Source: Strongylocentrotus droebachiensis (lineage: Eukaryota > Echinodermata > Echinoidea > Camarodonta > Strongylocentrotidae). From it: a stretch of DNA of 64,000 bases. Location: assembly GCA_035222895.1 (NCBI GenBank), contig JAVYIG010000163.1:744001-808000 (forward strand), written 5' to 3'. Shown in pieces: positions 1-13,585 of the stretch (positions are counted from its first letter, which is position 1; each line of letters starts with the position of its first letter). The notes under the pieces were generated by a model. It was not told the DNA's origin. It saw only the letters and a program-made list of their open reading frames with translations, and did no database searches. A program made the translations under genes and the position numbers.

Positions 1-58
1 CACACACACACGATGTTGTTGTTGTTGTTATTGTTGTTATTGTTGGTGGTGTTCTTTT
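1..58. repeat. (CA)n and (GTT)n microsatellite at window edge
   Basis: A short CA dinucleotide run is followed by GTT/GTTATT trinucleotide repeats. The left end is cut by the window. Confidence 0.85.
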
Positions 59-1704
59 TCTTCTACATACATGTACATGTACATGTATGTAGGTCGAGGT
101 GAGTTCTGCTAATGTTCAACATAAACGCAATCCATATATTGTTTTATGATGTGTAGAATATTTCTCCGTCTTGTCCAGAGTGGGCATTGATTTTGAGTAA
201 ACAAGGTTAAGTTTGAATCAATGATGTACATATATCAGGACCAGTAATCAAGTCACATAGCCAATATAAATTTACCTACCATAAGGCTTGTACACATGAC
301 TTGGTTCCAGACCAAGGCTAAGGCCAAGGCCACTAAAACATGGTCTCAGGACTAGACTTGACTACAACAAGAATTTGAATTTAATCTTAGGTCGTTTGAA
401 GGGTTTTCTGAGCCGAGCCACACAAATTGTCACACACCACTCCATGTAGCAGCATATTAAAACAGCTACCGGTATACATCGCTCTATTAGATGATAGGAG
501 GGCCTTTCCGTCCCGAAGGCACCCAGCCAGCTCAACAAACTCATTGTTTAACCTGGAATCCTGGAGATTATATGTCTACCGCTGACACATAAACACGCAC
601 ATAGATTTAACATAGGTCTGATACACACCGACATTGTTTATTTAACATGCCAGGCAAATAGGGCTAGGCATATAAATATATTTTTACTTCTCATTTGTTT
701 AGAATTTCATAGTATCTCACTATTTATCATCTAGCATCCAACAAATCTGACAAGATTGATCTAGAGCGCATACCGAATTGTACACGACCCTTTGAAGGTT
801 ATTTTACGTTCTGGTAACTGGTCACGTCATAAATAAAAATCCTGGTAAAACACGATACCACTATTAATCACTTTCATACAGTGCTTTTACGATCAGCACG
901 ATTGATAGCCCTTGTCGTTGCATACGTTGAACACTCTCAAGTTCCAGCATACAACCTCCATTCGTTTGGAGGATTCTAGCAAGTCATATACACCTACATG
1001 TATATGTAATGCATACATTTTGAAAGCAAAATTAAATAGTGTGCATCTGCCAGTATTTTCATTATTGGAATATTGATACAAAATACATGACTGAATGATG
1101 CAGCATAAGGGCTATACTGGGGCTTGAGCCCATGGCCTTCAATCTTTAACAGCAGTTAAGATTTCAAACCACTTATCAAAATTACACCTTTACTGGAACC
1201 GCAAGCATAATTTTAAAGTGACTCAGATCAGCTTTTCCCAAATGTTATCATTAATAATGGTCTGTTTTCACTCAAACTTTCAGATTATCTTTAATTGTAC
1301 ATGTACATCTAGTATTGAAGTCACTACCTTAGCACCAGTATCTCTTATCTGAACAATGTTACCAAGTCCCTTTAAGAATTTTGTGATCTAATGATATACA
1401 TGTATCTTGGGTAATAATAAGCATAGTTTCAGTATATTCTGACAGGATCACATCAATATTTATGTAAAGCCCCTCAAGTTCATTTCTAACCAGTGTCGCA
1501 GCAATATTTCCTCAGGAAAAAAGTTGGAAGTAATACCTCTCAAAGTGTTTTTTTAGAGGTAGCATAGTTGAGTAGTTTAAGCACTTGAATGCAGATGCAA
1601 AGGTCTTGATTTTGATTCCCAGCACAGCCATTGCATACATACACTGTAAGCAAGGTATTTTATCTACATTAACTCGCTTCTCTCCACCAAGGTGTTAATG
1701 GTTA
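59..1704. other. Non-coding flank/intron left of RBBP8 exons
   Basis: I see no convincing exon here. The remaining RBBP8 C-terminal exon(s) would be expected on the minus strand in this direction. I looked for the end of the Sae2 domain (RHR and the following proline/tryptophan-rich segment) and did not find it, so it probably lies left of base 1. Short open frames here have no recognisable protein. Confidence 0.5.
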
Positions 1705-1982
1705 CCAGGGGGGTGTTTCACAAAGATTCTAACTTGGACTTAACAATTATGGAAAGCCGTTAGCATCTTTGAAAAAAAAATTGTAGAAGTTATTTTAAAA
1801 GGCATATTTTCTATTATCAAGGAAATTTCATGTTCTTGATGTGGAATTTATGAAAAGTCTGAAATACTGGAATTTTTGCATTTGAATATATTTTATTTCA
1901 AGGCTACAAATTGCTCTTCATGATATTTAAGTCCTACTTAGAGTTAAGTTCAACTTAGGATCTTTGTGAAACACCCCCCTGG
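1705..1982. mobile_element. Palindromic MITE with TA target duplication
   Basis: About 278 bp. It begins CCAGGGGGGTGTTTCACAAA and ends with the reverse complement of that word. Inverted homology continues inward through the 'taacttggacttaa' versus 'ttaagttcaacttagg' region. The element is bounded by TA on both sides, as for Tc1/mariner-class insertion. A related copy lies at 14678-14995. No coding capacity. Confidence 0.75.
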
Positions 1983-2172
1983 TATGATACAAATGTATTT
2001 GTAGTTTGCTCAGCGTTGTGTGCATCTGTAAAATTCCCCAAGGAGCGGGCAAGCCTGAATCCCATGAAGGGATTAATAATATACCTCTCTAAAGTCCTTA
2101 CAGACATCCTAGATGTATCAAGCACTAAATAATTCAGAATATTATTATACCAACAAATAGAAACAAACATAC

Positions 2173-5100
2173 CCCATTACATTCCTTGCAGTCAAATCCT
2201 TTGAGCCTCTGTCTCTCATCCCTCTTCCTCACAACTTCTTTGTACTTGTAAGTTGGAGCATCGTCTCTCTGAGGAAGACTGTAAGAAATACCAGATACCA
2301 CATAATCAGTTATTATACAGTACCTCTGATATCATTAGCAGTACTAATATCTTATGTATTTTACTAAGCAGTGGATTAACAACAATTATCACCATTATAA
2401 TCTATCACCATATCGATAGATACACAAACTTCCAATAGCATTCCCCACTGACTGTAAACTTTTTTTTTTAAATTAAATATACAAATAATGCACAGCAGTG
2501 AGGGCATTAGTAAGAATTATCCATACGAGGTACCTTTGGAACAGTCTAAGACGCCTGAGGATATAGCCGGAGGCATTTTGATTGTTTTGAAGGTACCGGG
2601 TGTGGGTAATTTTACTAATGCCCGAACAAAATGATGTGTATTATTTGTTTTATCAGATTACCGGTATGTTTTATGAAATTATGTTTTATAACACGATTTT
2701 GATAATAACCGGTCATTATCCAAATTACGCATTTATTCTGCCTGGTCACGTGTATGCTTTCAACCAATCCTTTGATTAGGATCCACGTCATCATCTTATA
2801 AATTGTAATATTTTTGATTCAGTCATTATGTTAATTCATAATTTATGTCTTACAAATATTTTGATCACCCTGTATGCAAATTTTGTTACATCACTTTTGA
2901 AACATTGTGTAGCAATACCAAAATTAAACACATTAGTGCATGATGTAACAGTATTCAAGGACTAAATATAGGAAATATTCCTACAATGGTAAAACTTCAT
3001 GTATATAAAAAGTTTTGATTTGACCCATCTTCAAGACATTGCAATGTTTACAGTAGTAGATATCTAATAGGCAATCCAAGAAGCATGCATTGCACAATAT
3101 ATATATATATAAAGGGTCACTGCTCTGGCTAATCGAATGTCATTTTAGTCCAACTAGAGATGTATCAAGTTTAACATTTTTCTTACCAGTCAAATTCTCT
3201 CACAAAGGAGGAAGCCATCTCGTCTGTCTCTCCTGCTCGTCTTTCCACAGGATCAATACCAGGACAGGGAAAGGAACCATCTTCGAACTTGGCCCTTCCA
3301 TGGACAGACGTCTCAGGAATGTTGTCTTCCCCAAGACCATAACCCTCCTCAATTTCTATTCCCTTATCTTGTCCGTCTTTGTCAGGTCCGGGACAACCAT
3401 CTTCATTGCCATCGTCATGATCGTCATCTTCAAACATGTCATCCAAGCTGTCTTCCGCAAGGAGTCTGTGTTTGCTTTCCTTCTTTTTTTCTTCCGGTTC
3501 ATCATAGTTTTCCCTAGATGATTTACGAGCCGATACCTTATTGTCCGGGTGATGATCAGTTCTGCCTCTTCGTTGATCGGTCCTAGAGTCTTTAGGAAGC
3601 ACAAGGAAAGTCCTAACGTTTCCACTCGCATCTGCTCTCTTCGCTTCATCTGCCTTCCATTCTTCACCACCATGGTCTTCGTCTTCTTCATTGCCAATAA
3701 AACTGAAGCGAACAGCTGGATCAATGCTGCCATTCAAATCTCCACCATCATCAGTGTCATCAGGATTGTCTCTTTCTTCGACTAAAGAAGTGTATTCGTT
3801 CTCCTCCATTATTGCAACATTATCATCGTTAAGATGAGGTCTTCTACCAGTAGATGAGGATGCACCTTTCGATTTCCGTTCACAGTCTTGCGCCTTTGGC
3901 AGTCTCGGTACCTTGAAGTCCCCACCACCTGTCCTCTCATCATAGTTCAGTCCCTTCTGCACTTCCATGGATTCCTGGATCGCTTGTTGCAGGTAGGGAT
4001 CATACTGAGAATCAACGTAGACGCGAGCCCCGCCATTAAGGTTCTTGAGTCTCTGGCCATCTTCACTGATAACTGCTTTTAAAGAGTCTTTGGTCAACCT
4101 GGTCTGTTTCATTGACTTGGGATTATCGCAGTTTAGCAGAGATGAGCTCGTCTCAGTTGCTCTGACATTGTTGTCATTGTGTTGAGTTTTCTGAACATAT
4201 GCTGCTGCTCTTGACTGTCTTTCCAAAGTCTCTCCTGGACTTTCTGTCTTGGTACTGGCTACCTTCCGTCTTCCATCTCTATTGCACAATTCATTTTCAT
4301 CCCTCTGACTGCTACCAAAAGAAACATCTTCTTGTTTCACTGTCCGTGTCTTCTTACTCGCAATTTCATCTCTAAACTCATCTGATAATCTCCTCTTTTT
4401 CCTCCGTTCACCCTCACTATCTGCGAGCGATTTCTTTTGAACCTCAGGGTGGACAGCTCCCTCTTTTGATGACCCTCCTGAAGATCGCACTTGTGAAGGA
4501 CCTCTGGAGCTGGGAATTTGTTGCAGAATCAGGAAGGAGGCCTCCGATTGTCCACTCTCATCATAGTCAGGGGTGACTGCACGACTATTCGTCGCCTGAT
4601 TGGTGTCCTCTGGGGTGTCCCAGACAGGGTTAGATGTCTTTGATCTAGAGGATATCATTTTAGCATTGGAATGAATGTTTTCCGGAGTTAATGGAATGTT
4701 ACCTGTTGGGGTTTCATGGCCTGCAACTGCTTTTCCTGTATGAGGTACTGATCTATGCCTTGAAGATGAGGACTGGGCAGCACTCTCCTGCCTACCAGGT
4801 GTGGACCTGCTTCTGGCAAAAGTTGGAGACATCTGTGTGATAGAGAAATCAACAGACAGCTGGGATTCTGTTGGCGGAATCACACCTTTTTTACTGCTCT
4901 TGGCACCTGAATATACAGGAGATGCTGAATGAGTAGAGTGGAATGCTTTTCTTCTTGATGAATCGCTTGATGATGGGACTGGGAGCATCGGAGTGGACTG
5001 TTCTAAAGGAATGAAATGTCCCGCTGCATCACTTATCAATAGTTCTGACTCTTCTAGTAGAGAATCATGAGGGAATGAGATAGAGTCCATTGGTACAGTC

Positions 5101-7885
5101 TCAGGGACAACCACATAGTGGTCTTTGGTATTCCTCTGTCTCCTTTGCTTTGAGTTCTTTCTGACCATTCTATTTGCTCTTTTACCTCTACCAAGTCCAG
5201 TGCGGACACGCTCCATGTGGTGTCCTTCCTCGTCTTCTGTATCATCACCATCATCATTGTCACTGTCCAAATCTAGAGGGATAGTTTCCGGAACAAACAC
5301 GCTGCTAATCCCCTGACTAGGTGGCAAGTCTAGAGATTCCCTTGTTGATGATTGACCCTTGACCTTTTGATCTTTTGTGGTATACAGTCCTCCTTCTTCC
5401 TCCACCAGAATTATAGGCTGCATCTTGGGGTCTTGGTTCTCTCTTCCATCTCTGCTTGGTAAGTGGGTTGATGGAACAGGACTCTTTTTCTCCTCTGGAG
5501 GAAGCTCCTGATAACGAACCTTCTTCTTTTGTTTGTTGGAGGACAGTTTGCTTCCCTTTCTCTCTGGTTTCTCAGGTTGTTCATCGCTGGAAACATCTAA
5601 AGGCAAGAGAAGAGAGAGGTGTTAGCATCACATGCCTCAGCAGGAAAGACACTAGCCGCAGTATCCTGATGCTTACCGGTATCCATGACATCAAATTTTG
5701 AAATGAAATAAAACACAATGTGAGAAAGACAACACCCCCCCCCCCCCCCCATTCCCAATTAAGCATAAGAGATTCAAACTCTCAACCCTTGGATCAGGCA
5801 TCAAGTGAATGAACCACAACACCTCCAAAGTACAAGGGACAAAGTCACCCTTAGATTTTAGAAAGGGGCTGGTTGGCATTGCTTATGACGATTATTTTTT
5901 TATTTGTGTATATATTGTGCAATTGGAAACCACATACAGTTCAGGTATCAACAGATACATGTTGAGAGCTGGTCACACCAGCCACAGTCCCTAAAAGGAC
6001 AGTCCCAGGTTCACTGCTGCTCAGATGATGTTATGTATAACTAATCTATTAAAAAAACAAAAGTAACTAAATATTTCTAACACATGTAACATAAGAAATT
6101 TGTGGAGAACAGAATTTGCTTGCACAAGGCTCCATGATATTACAAATGAGGTTGCTGTGGATGTCTTGGAAAATGGTACTTTGCAATTTAAAAATTATTA
6201 AGTACATACCTTCTTTTCCCTTTGGTTTCCAGCTTGCATTGTCAGATTGTGGGCTTTGTATCTCATGTTGCCTGTACATAAGTTCAAGGAAGAAATGATG
6301 GATTATGAATATGGTAATTTGGAACACACACATTTACATATAAATATATACATTTTACAATTATTTAGTATTAAGTTGTTATAAATGGAATTTATCTTTG
6401 TTGGCTTGAATTGAATTGACTTACAAAAAAAAAAGAATAAATAACAAATTGCATTTTTAGTAATATCACAAAAATAAGACACTTAATATGTGTTTAGTCC
6501 TGTGAACCATAATATGAATCAGCTGTAATATGTGCTCCGTAAATTTAATAACTTTTTTCAGAAAGGTTATCAATTTATTTCAATGTAAAATTTACAATTC
6601 ATTTATTAAAGTTTCATTGAAGTGTGTCAATCACAAAAATACATAAATTGTTTACAGCTAGAAGTACGAAATCACCCTTCAAAAAACTTTACCAAGCATT
6701 TCTATGGACTAAAAGTAAAGAAGCATGAAGAAAAGAAAGTTTAACTTGGGTTTCATGTGATCTCTTCTCTATGTAAACGTGTATGGAGGCGTCGACAATT
6801 GATTTTCTAGGTAATTTTTATTTTAAAGAATGATGTAAGGTACCTGTTGGAATTGATGATGGCTAGCTGTCGTTTTAAATCTTGATTCTCCTGCTTACAT
6901 TCTCTGTAACGCTTTTGAGTCTGTGTAACAAATCTTGCATTTCTGATGAGAGAATGAGAAAGAGAGAGAGAATGGGGAAAAGAAAGAGAAAAAATGTGAA
7001 AGACAGATCAAGAGAAAAAGTCAGAGTAGAAAAAAAGGGGAAATACAAATACCAATTTAAATTAAAAACACTTCCATTACCATTTTTGTTTTAATGGATC
7101 TGAATGAATCCAAGAGTTCTTTATTACATGCATTTAACAATTTACATAAGCTATGGGATAGATGAACGAAAGAAATACTCACTCATTTGCCGTTGATTTC
7201 AGCTTTTCATTGGACTCAATGAGACTGATCGCCTCCTTTTCTATTTCTTCAAACACTGCATGAAAGAAATACAGCAAAAGTACAGTAAATGATTATGGCA
7301 GAGTTAGGAAATACAATGGAAGGAATGACTGGGAGTAGAAGAGAGAGAGAGGGGGGGGGGGGGGGGGGGAGAGTGAAAGAGATGAGGAAGAGAAACTCAT
7401 AAGAAAAGGTCAGAGAGAAGACTGACAGACAGCGAGGGGGGAGAAAGCAAGAAAATATGACACTTTACTTTGTAAAGATAAGGGATAGAGACAAATGTAT
7501 AAATATCCCCAAAAAATCAAATCATACCATACCAAAGTGCACCTGGCAACACACTAGCCAACTTATTATTCAACATTAATATTTCCTTGTATCATGCTTG
7601 CCTTGGCTTATTTTTTTCTTAAGTCAATGCAAAATACCTTCTATAAGGTTTTCTGAGAAATTCAAATAATTTGTAAGAAAGAGAGAGAGAGATTTAAAGA
7701 TTTCAATAGCAGAATCTTGTTGACATGTGAAGGAAATTTAAATATACCAGATAGTTTCAAAGGCCAATGATAAGTTTTGTTTAATTACACTCTTGTTGGG
7801 CGACTTGATATTCTTTATAACGTCTCAAAAGGTTCTTGATCTTCTTTGTTGAACATGAAGATGGGTGTGTATCATCACTCGTCAT
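2173..7885 (-). CDS. RBBP8: RBBP8/CtIP DNA-end-resection factor, six coding exons, 3' partial
   Basis: Coding exons on the minus strand are 7789-7885, 7183-7255, 6844-6942, 6210-6271, 3187-5596 and 2173-2278. All have GT-AG junctions and phases that join without a stop (949 codons so far). The ATG at 7885 is preceded by an in-frame TGA. The first four exons give a charged coiled coil (about residues 12-95), matching the CtIP oligomerisation/MRN-binding region. Exon 5 is one long acidic, Ser/Lys-rich disordered segment. It contains PLDLD near residue 217, close to the PxDLS CtBP-binding motif of vertebrate CtIP, and a repeated VPET[I/V]P[L/M]D word. Exon 6 encodes KYKEVVRKRDERQRLKGFDC followed by KEC, the start of the conserved Sae2/CtIP C-terminal domain. 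Family role: nuclear cofactor of MRE11-RAD50-NBS1 that starts resection of double-strand breaks. The exon-5 donor overlaps an in-frame TAA (GACTG|GTAAGA), so reading that exon alone falsely ends the protein. The final C-terminal exon(s) are missing from the window. Human CtIP is 897 aa. Confidence 0.87.
2502..2614. mobile_element. Short palindromic MITE in RBBP8 intron
   Basis: About 113 bp with imperfect inverted arms. The left arm starts GGGCATTAGTAAGAATTA and runs to GGTACCTT. The right arm is its reverse complement, starting AAGGTACC and ending TAATGCCC. It lies between RBBP8 coding exons 5 and 6. No clear target duplication. Confidence 0.6.
6951..7030. repeat. GA-rich purine tract
   Basis: Imperfect GAGA/GAAA repeats in an RBBP8 intron, just outside coding exon 3. 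A second GA-rich stretch containing an uninterrupted G run lies at about 7340-7440. Confidence 0.7.
7340..7440. repeat. GA-rich tract with poly-G run
   Basis: GAGAGA repeats surround a run of about 19 G in the intron between RBBP8 coding exons 1 and 2. Confidence 0.75.
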
Positions 7886-7921
7886 GCTGACTCAATGTTG
7901 AATATTCCATACCAGATGTTC
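7886..7921 (-). other. RBBP8: RBBP8 5' UTR part of first coding exon
   Basis: A pyrimidine-rich tract and CTTTTTCAG acceptor (cag at 7922-7924) precede 36 nt of leader containing an in-frame TGA just before the ATG. This implies an upstream non-coding exon. Confidence 0.6.
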
Positions 7922-8478
7922 CTGAAAAAGTGTACAGGGAAATAAAATGTTTTTAGTAAGAAAAGACAAAAGGCGTTACTGATCTTTAATTCTAAAGTGT
8001 GTAAAAAATAACTTCAAATTTTTAATTTGTGTCTAGCTGCACTGTGAATTTTTTTGACAACTAAAAGTGAAACATACACTGTACATCATTTATTTTGAGT
8101 ATGGTCTAATCATCAAAATAAATATTTGTGCAATATTGCCACATTTGTCTTATTCCTTACTTTTATTTGAGACAAATCAAGGCCATGAAATCTGTGTTAT
8201 CAATAATGAGTTTAGAACACAACATGATTATTATGCATTCCACCTGAGGAGAAGTTGACCTGTCACTCAACAACACAGTTTTGCTTCCCAGTGACCACAG
8301 ACTTAATAAGTGAGAACTTCTTATCTGACCGTCCACTCTTGGTAATAGTAGTAATTCATTGTGTAATTATGAGTTGAATTTACACCGCATATAACCATCA
8401 TACATTACAATGTATGTTCACCACTCTGTGAAACTTGACAAACTTCATTTATAATAAATCATTATGTGATCTCACTTG

Positions 8479-8700
8479 GACGGTAAATGACCTAGATCTA
8501 TTTGATTGTTCTAAGATTGTGTTTTAAAATTGTGAGTTTAGTTTTCAGTTTGATTTAAATTTAGACTGCTGATCATGAGCTCATGATCAGTATGCTAAAT
8601 CAAAATGAAAACTCAACTCAACAACACAATATTAGAAAACAATCTTTGTTAGAAGTTAGAACAATCAAATTGGTCATTTTGATTACTAAATTACTGTCCG
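8479..8700. mobile_element. Foldback/palindromic element, about 222 bp
   Basis: Imperfect inverted arms of about 110 bp meet at a perfect 22-bp palindrome (8569-8590, built from CTGATCATGAG and its complement). The outer ends are GGACGGTAAAT and ATTACTGTCCG. It lies between the RBBP8 coding exons and the putative leader exon. Confidence 0.65.
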
Positions 8701-9045
8701 ACTAGCGACTATCGACTGTCACAACTTAGATCGTAGTCTACACTTTATAGTTTATACACAACACGATTTCACTTTTACTTTAATAATTATGAGAATTTAA
8801 AAACTAAAGTATCAATCATTATCAGTTTATCAATTTATCACCAACAATAACATCATCATTTCTCATCCGGGGAAATTCGCAGACGTGAACATCAATGCGT
8901 GGAACAATGCAATGCAACCAAATTCAATATTGAGAAATTCGTTTACCAATCCTGCTGATGATCGGTTAATTAACAGAAATTATTGAATACAGTATGAATT
9001 TATGTAAATAAAGGCGTATTATAATATAAAAATGAGGATACTCAC

Positions 9046-9330
9046 TCTTCAAATACGCTTAGGCCTAATTAGCAATGGTTTTCTTCAAATCCAATCAAAG
9101 TCAAATTGTATTTGCCGCTGAATAAATTGCGCAATCGCAACATTAACCAAGACAAGCTATAGCTGGCGCTCATCCACTTTAATCGGTAGGCCCTTTGAAC
9201 ACTGCTAATAAATAGACAAACTCGGACTTATAGATAAACTGTGATGTAAAGATACTCGCTTTGACCAAGAAGTTACTACTTCTTGCTTTGACTTTCGACA
9301 GAATTTTCACCTAACAGTATTAGCTACAGG
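9046..9330 (-). other. RBBP8: Putative non-coding first exon and promoter region of RBBP8
   Basis: On the minus strand a consensus donor (GAAGA|GTGAGT, exon end 9046) lies upstream of the leader acceptor at 7922. The other end is not determined; 9330 is a guess for the transcription start region. Splicing inference only. Confidence 0.35.
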
Positions 9331-10237
9331 CCTACAGCCACATCTGCAATTCAGATTTGTTTTGGTTAATTATTTGTATTCATTTGTGTTTTTGTTATTA
9401 CGTTTTCTCGCTTGTCAAAATGTTATGGACCTGTAAGTTGTATACAAAAACCTGGATCCACAGGGGTTTTAAATAGTCCAATGATTCTCCCCCCCCCCCC
9501 CCCATTAAAGGATACAGATTTAGACTCTTAACATACGATAATCACGATCTTGAAAAACAAAAGAGGAAACACCAAGATTCCAGGACGAGATGCTCGTCTC
9601 TAACATGCCTACCAAGAGAGCGTCGTAGAGAACTTTGGTTCTATTCTATTTATGGAAAGAGAGAGGCACTGTGGGAAGAGAAGGGATGAAAAGTTTAGCG
9701 GGAGACAGGCAGAGGGAGCAGGAGAGAGAGAGAAAGTGAGAGAGGATCATCTAAAAATATGATTCAACTGCACTGTTGGAATAGAAAGAGGTTGTTGAGC
9801 CCACAAATTTAAAAATCCACCAGCAAATGTCAAAATGTAAAATGTCAATGTCAAAATAATCACAAATGTCAACTAAAAGTATTAAAATTAACTGCATAAT
9901 CAAAGATGGAAATGTTTACATTATTTTGTGGTTGAACAGATTTGAGGTTATTTTTATATTTGCGAGTGCAATGTTTTAACATTTGTGGGCTCTATATATA
10001 TATAGAGGTAACAAAGGCTTTACTGGAAAAACTCATTAAAAAAAGAGAAGAGATGAAAATGTACCAGTGTGATTTTAAAATGTATTTATTTATTTCGATA
10101 GAAATGCCACCATCCCAAGAAAAAGACAAAGATAAAAAATGATATTACCCGGTATATGAGATATCATACCGATAAGCAGCAAAACAAAAAATAGCATGTA
10201 TACAAGAACAATAGGTCTGAAATGTAATATCATTCAG
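9331..10237. other. Intergenic, RBBP8 to ADI1; no gene seen
   Basis: AT-rich sequence with a poly-C run (about 9489-9503) and GA-rich patches (about 9655-9750). Short open frames do not resemble proteins. Confidence 0.5.
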
Positions 10238-10435
10238 CAGTGGCATATCCAGAAATAGAGTACAGGTGGAATAACCCCCTGGATGGTGGGTCCCGTGGAG
10301 GAGGGGGGGGGGGGGGGATGTGTCACTGGCTTGTAAAAATCACCCCCAATTTCCACCCACTGCAATTTTGAATTATTTTTGTCTGGGCTTTCAAAAGGGC
10401 CATACATTGCATTGTTAATGCTGGATATGCCACTG
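10238..10435. mobile_element. hAT-like MITE, 198 bp
   Basis: Terminal inverted repeats CAGTGGCATATCCAG at left and its exact complement at right. The interior has a poly-G run and no coding capacity. It is related to the CAG(G/T)GGCGGATCCAGG-ended elements elsewhere in the window. No convincing target duplication remains. Confidence 0.7.
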
Positions 10436-13400
10436 GCCTATAACATGTACATTACCACACAGTATATGTACTGTGATGTTATAAAAGATAAAATGTATTG
10501 GATACATATGCCTATACTAAAATCATATAATGAAATATGAGCATAAAACTATATATTAGATAGCTTAGACAAATACCGAGATGTGATTGGTCCAGAGCTC
10601 GTCACGTGATATCAATTGCGAGGATCCAAATATATATCATGAAATAAGAGTGAAAATGCAAGTCATGATACTGCAAGTATGTATCATAAAAAGAATATTT
10701 GCAATATCATGATGACATTCAAGATATAACAAACAGTGGTTCAAAATATATACCGGTAGTATCTGATATGCCTGCCTGTTGAATATCTTATCTTCTCTTA
10801 TCTATCATCTGGCTTGTTATCTTCTCTCTTTAAATATGGATAAGTCTCAATCAACACTTTTGGGTATTTGTGTACAATCTATGAAACAATTCATATTTCT
10901 GCTGATAAACAAAATGAGACAGAACAACTGAATAATATGTATTGATCAAATCATTTTAAAGAACAAAATTTAAAATTGTTTCATTGCAAAAGTCTTGTAA
11001 AGGCTCATTTTCTGTTTGTGATGTTTAATAAAATAAAGATCAAATCAGAACTCTGAATACTGTGCTTTCATTTGCAAATTCATATGTAATTCAGTGCTAT
11101 ATGCATGAACACTGCATTTTATATACTTACGCAACTACATGTTTGATACAAAATAAAACGACATTGAAAAAAAAAGTTTTTTATTATTGATGGCAGTGGT
11201 GGTAAAACATGAAAATTTAGAACAGCTTTACCATAATTGTTGCAGAATATATTCAATATCATCAGGTTTTTTCAGCCAGTATTCCAAAAATATAAAAATT
11301 GAAATATTTCTTATTTTTTGTCATAGTCATGATAAAAGATGAACATACACGTACATCCTATAAGGCAATGTCCATTATTGGAATATGTTCACAAAGACAA
11401 TGAATTTCTTTAATAAAAATATAAAAATAAAGCATCTATAATCTGACTTCAACATGATTGGTTCAATGCTTGGCACATTTCGGAGGAAATTTTTAAAGTG
11501 TTGAGTTTTGCTACTGAAGCTATTTTTAAGTTTTAATATGGCACTGTAGCATAATTGTACTGATAAATTAATCTTCAGGACTGTCTGAGTAATTAAAAAC
11601 TATTACAGATAATCAAAACTAAATATTTCACTGATAATAAACATGATTAAAATAATCATCATTTCCATCAAACATGAGACATTTCATGCCGGAACAATTT
11701 TTCCTGAGTTTGCTACATGTACATATACATGAATATCATTATCATTTCATTATACGAAAAGAAATCACAATTTTCTACTAATCTGTAATAAAATGCCAAA
11801 TCCAGGCTGATTTTATCAAGTATTTTCATGATCACTGACTTTAAACTCTAAACCAGTGAATGTTTTCCAGTTGAAGGTGCTTGTAAATGAACAAGTCAAT
11901 GGCATGTTGTCCTTTACATACCTGGAACCGACTGAATATGGTTTGCAGGCACAGTCAACCCCTCATCAGGTGTGTGCGTGACAGAGTCTGCAATGTGAGA
12001 CTAGGCTACCTGTAACTGCATTACTGCATAGGCTCTCTACTTTACCTGCTCCAGACACAGCCAGGAACTGCCAGAGCTAGAAATTGTGGTAAAGTGTAAA
12101 ATTAGAGTCTGTGATTGTAGACTACACTGCATTTATTATCAAGTTGATTGTCCTCCAAGAGCTTGTATCAATCTGCATTTCAAGTACAACATTGCTTCTA
12201 ACGTTCATTTTTGATATGCTACAATTTATTGTTAAAAGCGTACGGTTCCGAAATGAAGATTACCTTGGCAGTGGCGGGGTAACTCTATTTACACTATATG
12301 TAAATGTATACTGATGTTCCTCAGCATTAAATTGAAAACATAACAATGTACTAAACCACTATAGAATATGAATTCATAATACAACACCCCCACCTTGATT
12401 TATTTAGTCCAAGGACTATGTATCTGAATCTTGATCCATCACCAACAAAAATTGACATATTCATGAAGTAACCTGTACCAACTCTTTATATTCCCTATAA
12501 CCTACAACAATTGGTGAATAATTATTCTATTCAATTTCAACATCTCACTTTCCCGGAGTATTTTTGAACATTCACAGTAGATTCATGCACAGTACAACAA
12601 TGGTCCAACAAAATTAATAAATTCAACTAATGCATTAAAGACAAGCTCATTTGTTTGGCAAAACGATTTGATCCAATTTACACAGCTGCCAGTAAATGTG
12701 AATCTGAGTAAACATACAAACAACAAAATCTGAATCTGAGAGGAATACACAACAGCTGCGATATTCAGATCAATAATATAATACCAATTACCAGGCATAA
12801 TATGATTTCATAACAGATATGAAAATTATGAATATAATGAATATAAGTGCACTACAATCAAGAATCTGATACTAATAGTGCTTTTTAACGAATGACATTT
12901 CCCCAGATCCAGAATAATCAATGGAATATTTTATGGTAAACTTCTACAACCATTTCCATTTCGTTTACATATGTATACACCTTTTTTAAAGAAGGAAAAC
13001 AATTTACAAATACATGTAAGGTCAAGTTGTATCTTGTGGTTATTATCATAACATTAGATGTAAATAAAGAACCTTTGTATTATCTTAAAGTTTGATACTC
13101 TCTGCAAATGAACAAATTAATTCTGGGATGCCAGTTGTCCGCTCGGTGATAACACACAGACGTTTTCCATGTTGAAATGTTAAGCTAATGAAAACTATCT
13201 TAAACAGCGAAATAAAAGTGCAATAAATCAGAGTGAATAGGAATGATATAATCTTTCTGCCTGAAAATTCACAAAATCACTTATCAGGCACATCAAGATA
13301 CATTTTACATACAATTTCTTTCACACTTTCCCCTTTCCTGACAGAATTCAAAATTATCTTCAACTTTTTCTGGGAGGTTTAGAAAGTGAAAGACATTATC

Positions 13401-13585
13401 AGCTCAAGAACAAGTACAAAGGGCAACCCTAAAGACCCTGCTAAAGTAGAAGCAATTCCTTACTGTAATGATCAATCAAGGCAATTTTCAATGATAAAGA
13501 TGCAAAATTAGTAGGACATGTATCTAAAATTACCCTGCTATAATTATCATGTTGGTTTTCATTTTGCAGCCAGAGAGTACTCCTG
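10436..13585. other. ADI1 downstream/3' UTR side and intergenic DNA
   Basis: No coding exon recognised. It includes one copy of a dispersed repeat (about 10553-10625) that recurs inverted at about 32940-33010, both containing a 'GTGATTGGTCCA..GCTCGTCAC' block. Part of the interval next to 13.7 kb is likely ADI1 3' UTR; the polyadenylation site was not assigned. Confidence 0.45.

Noticed and set aside
3090..3785. Open frames on the plus strand across RBBP8 exon 5
   Set aside because: They are antisense shadows of the long biased RBBP8 exon and have no domain resemblance.
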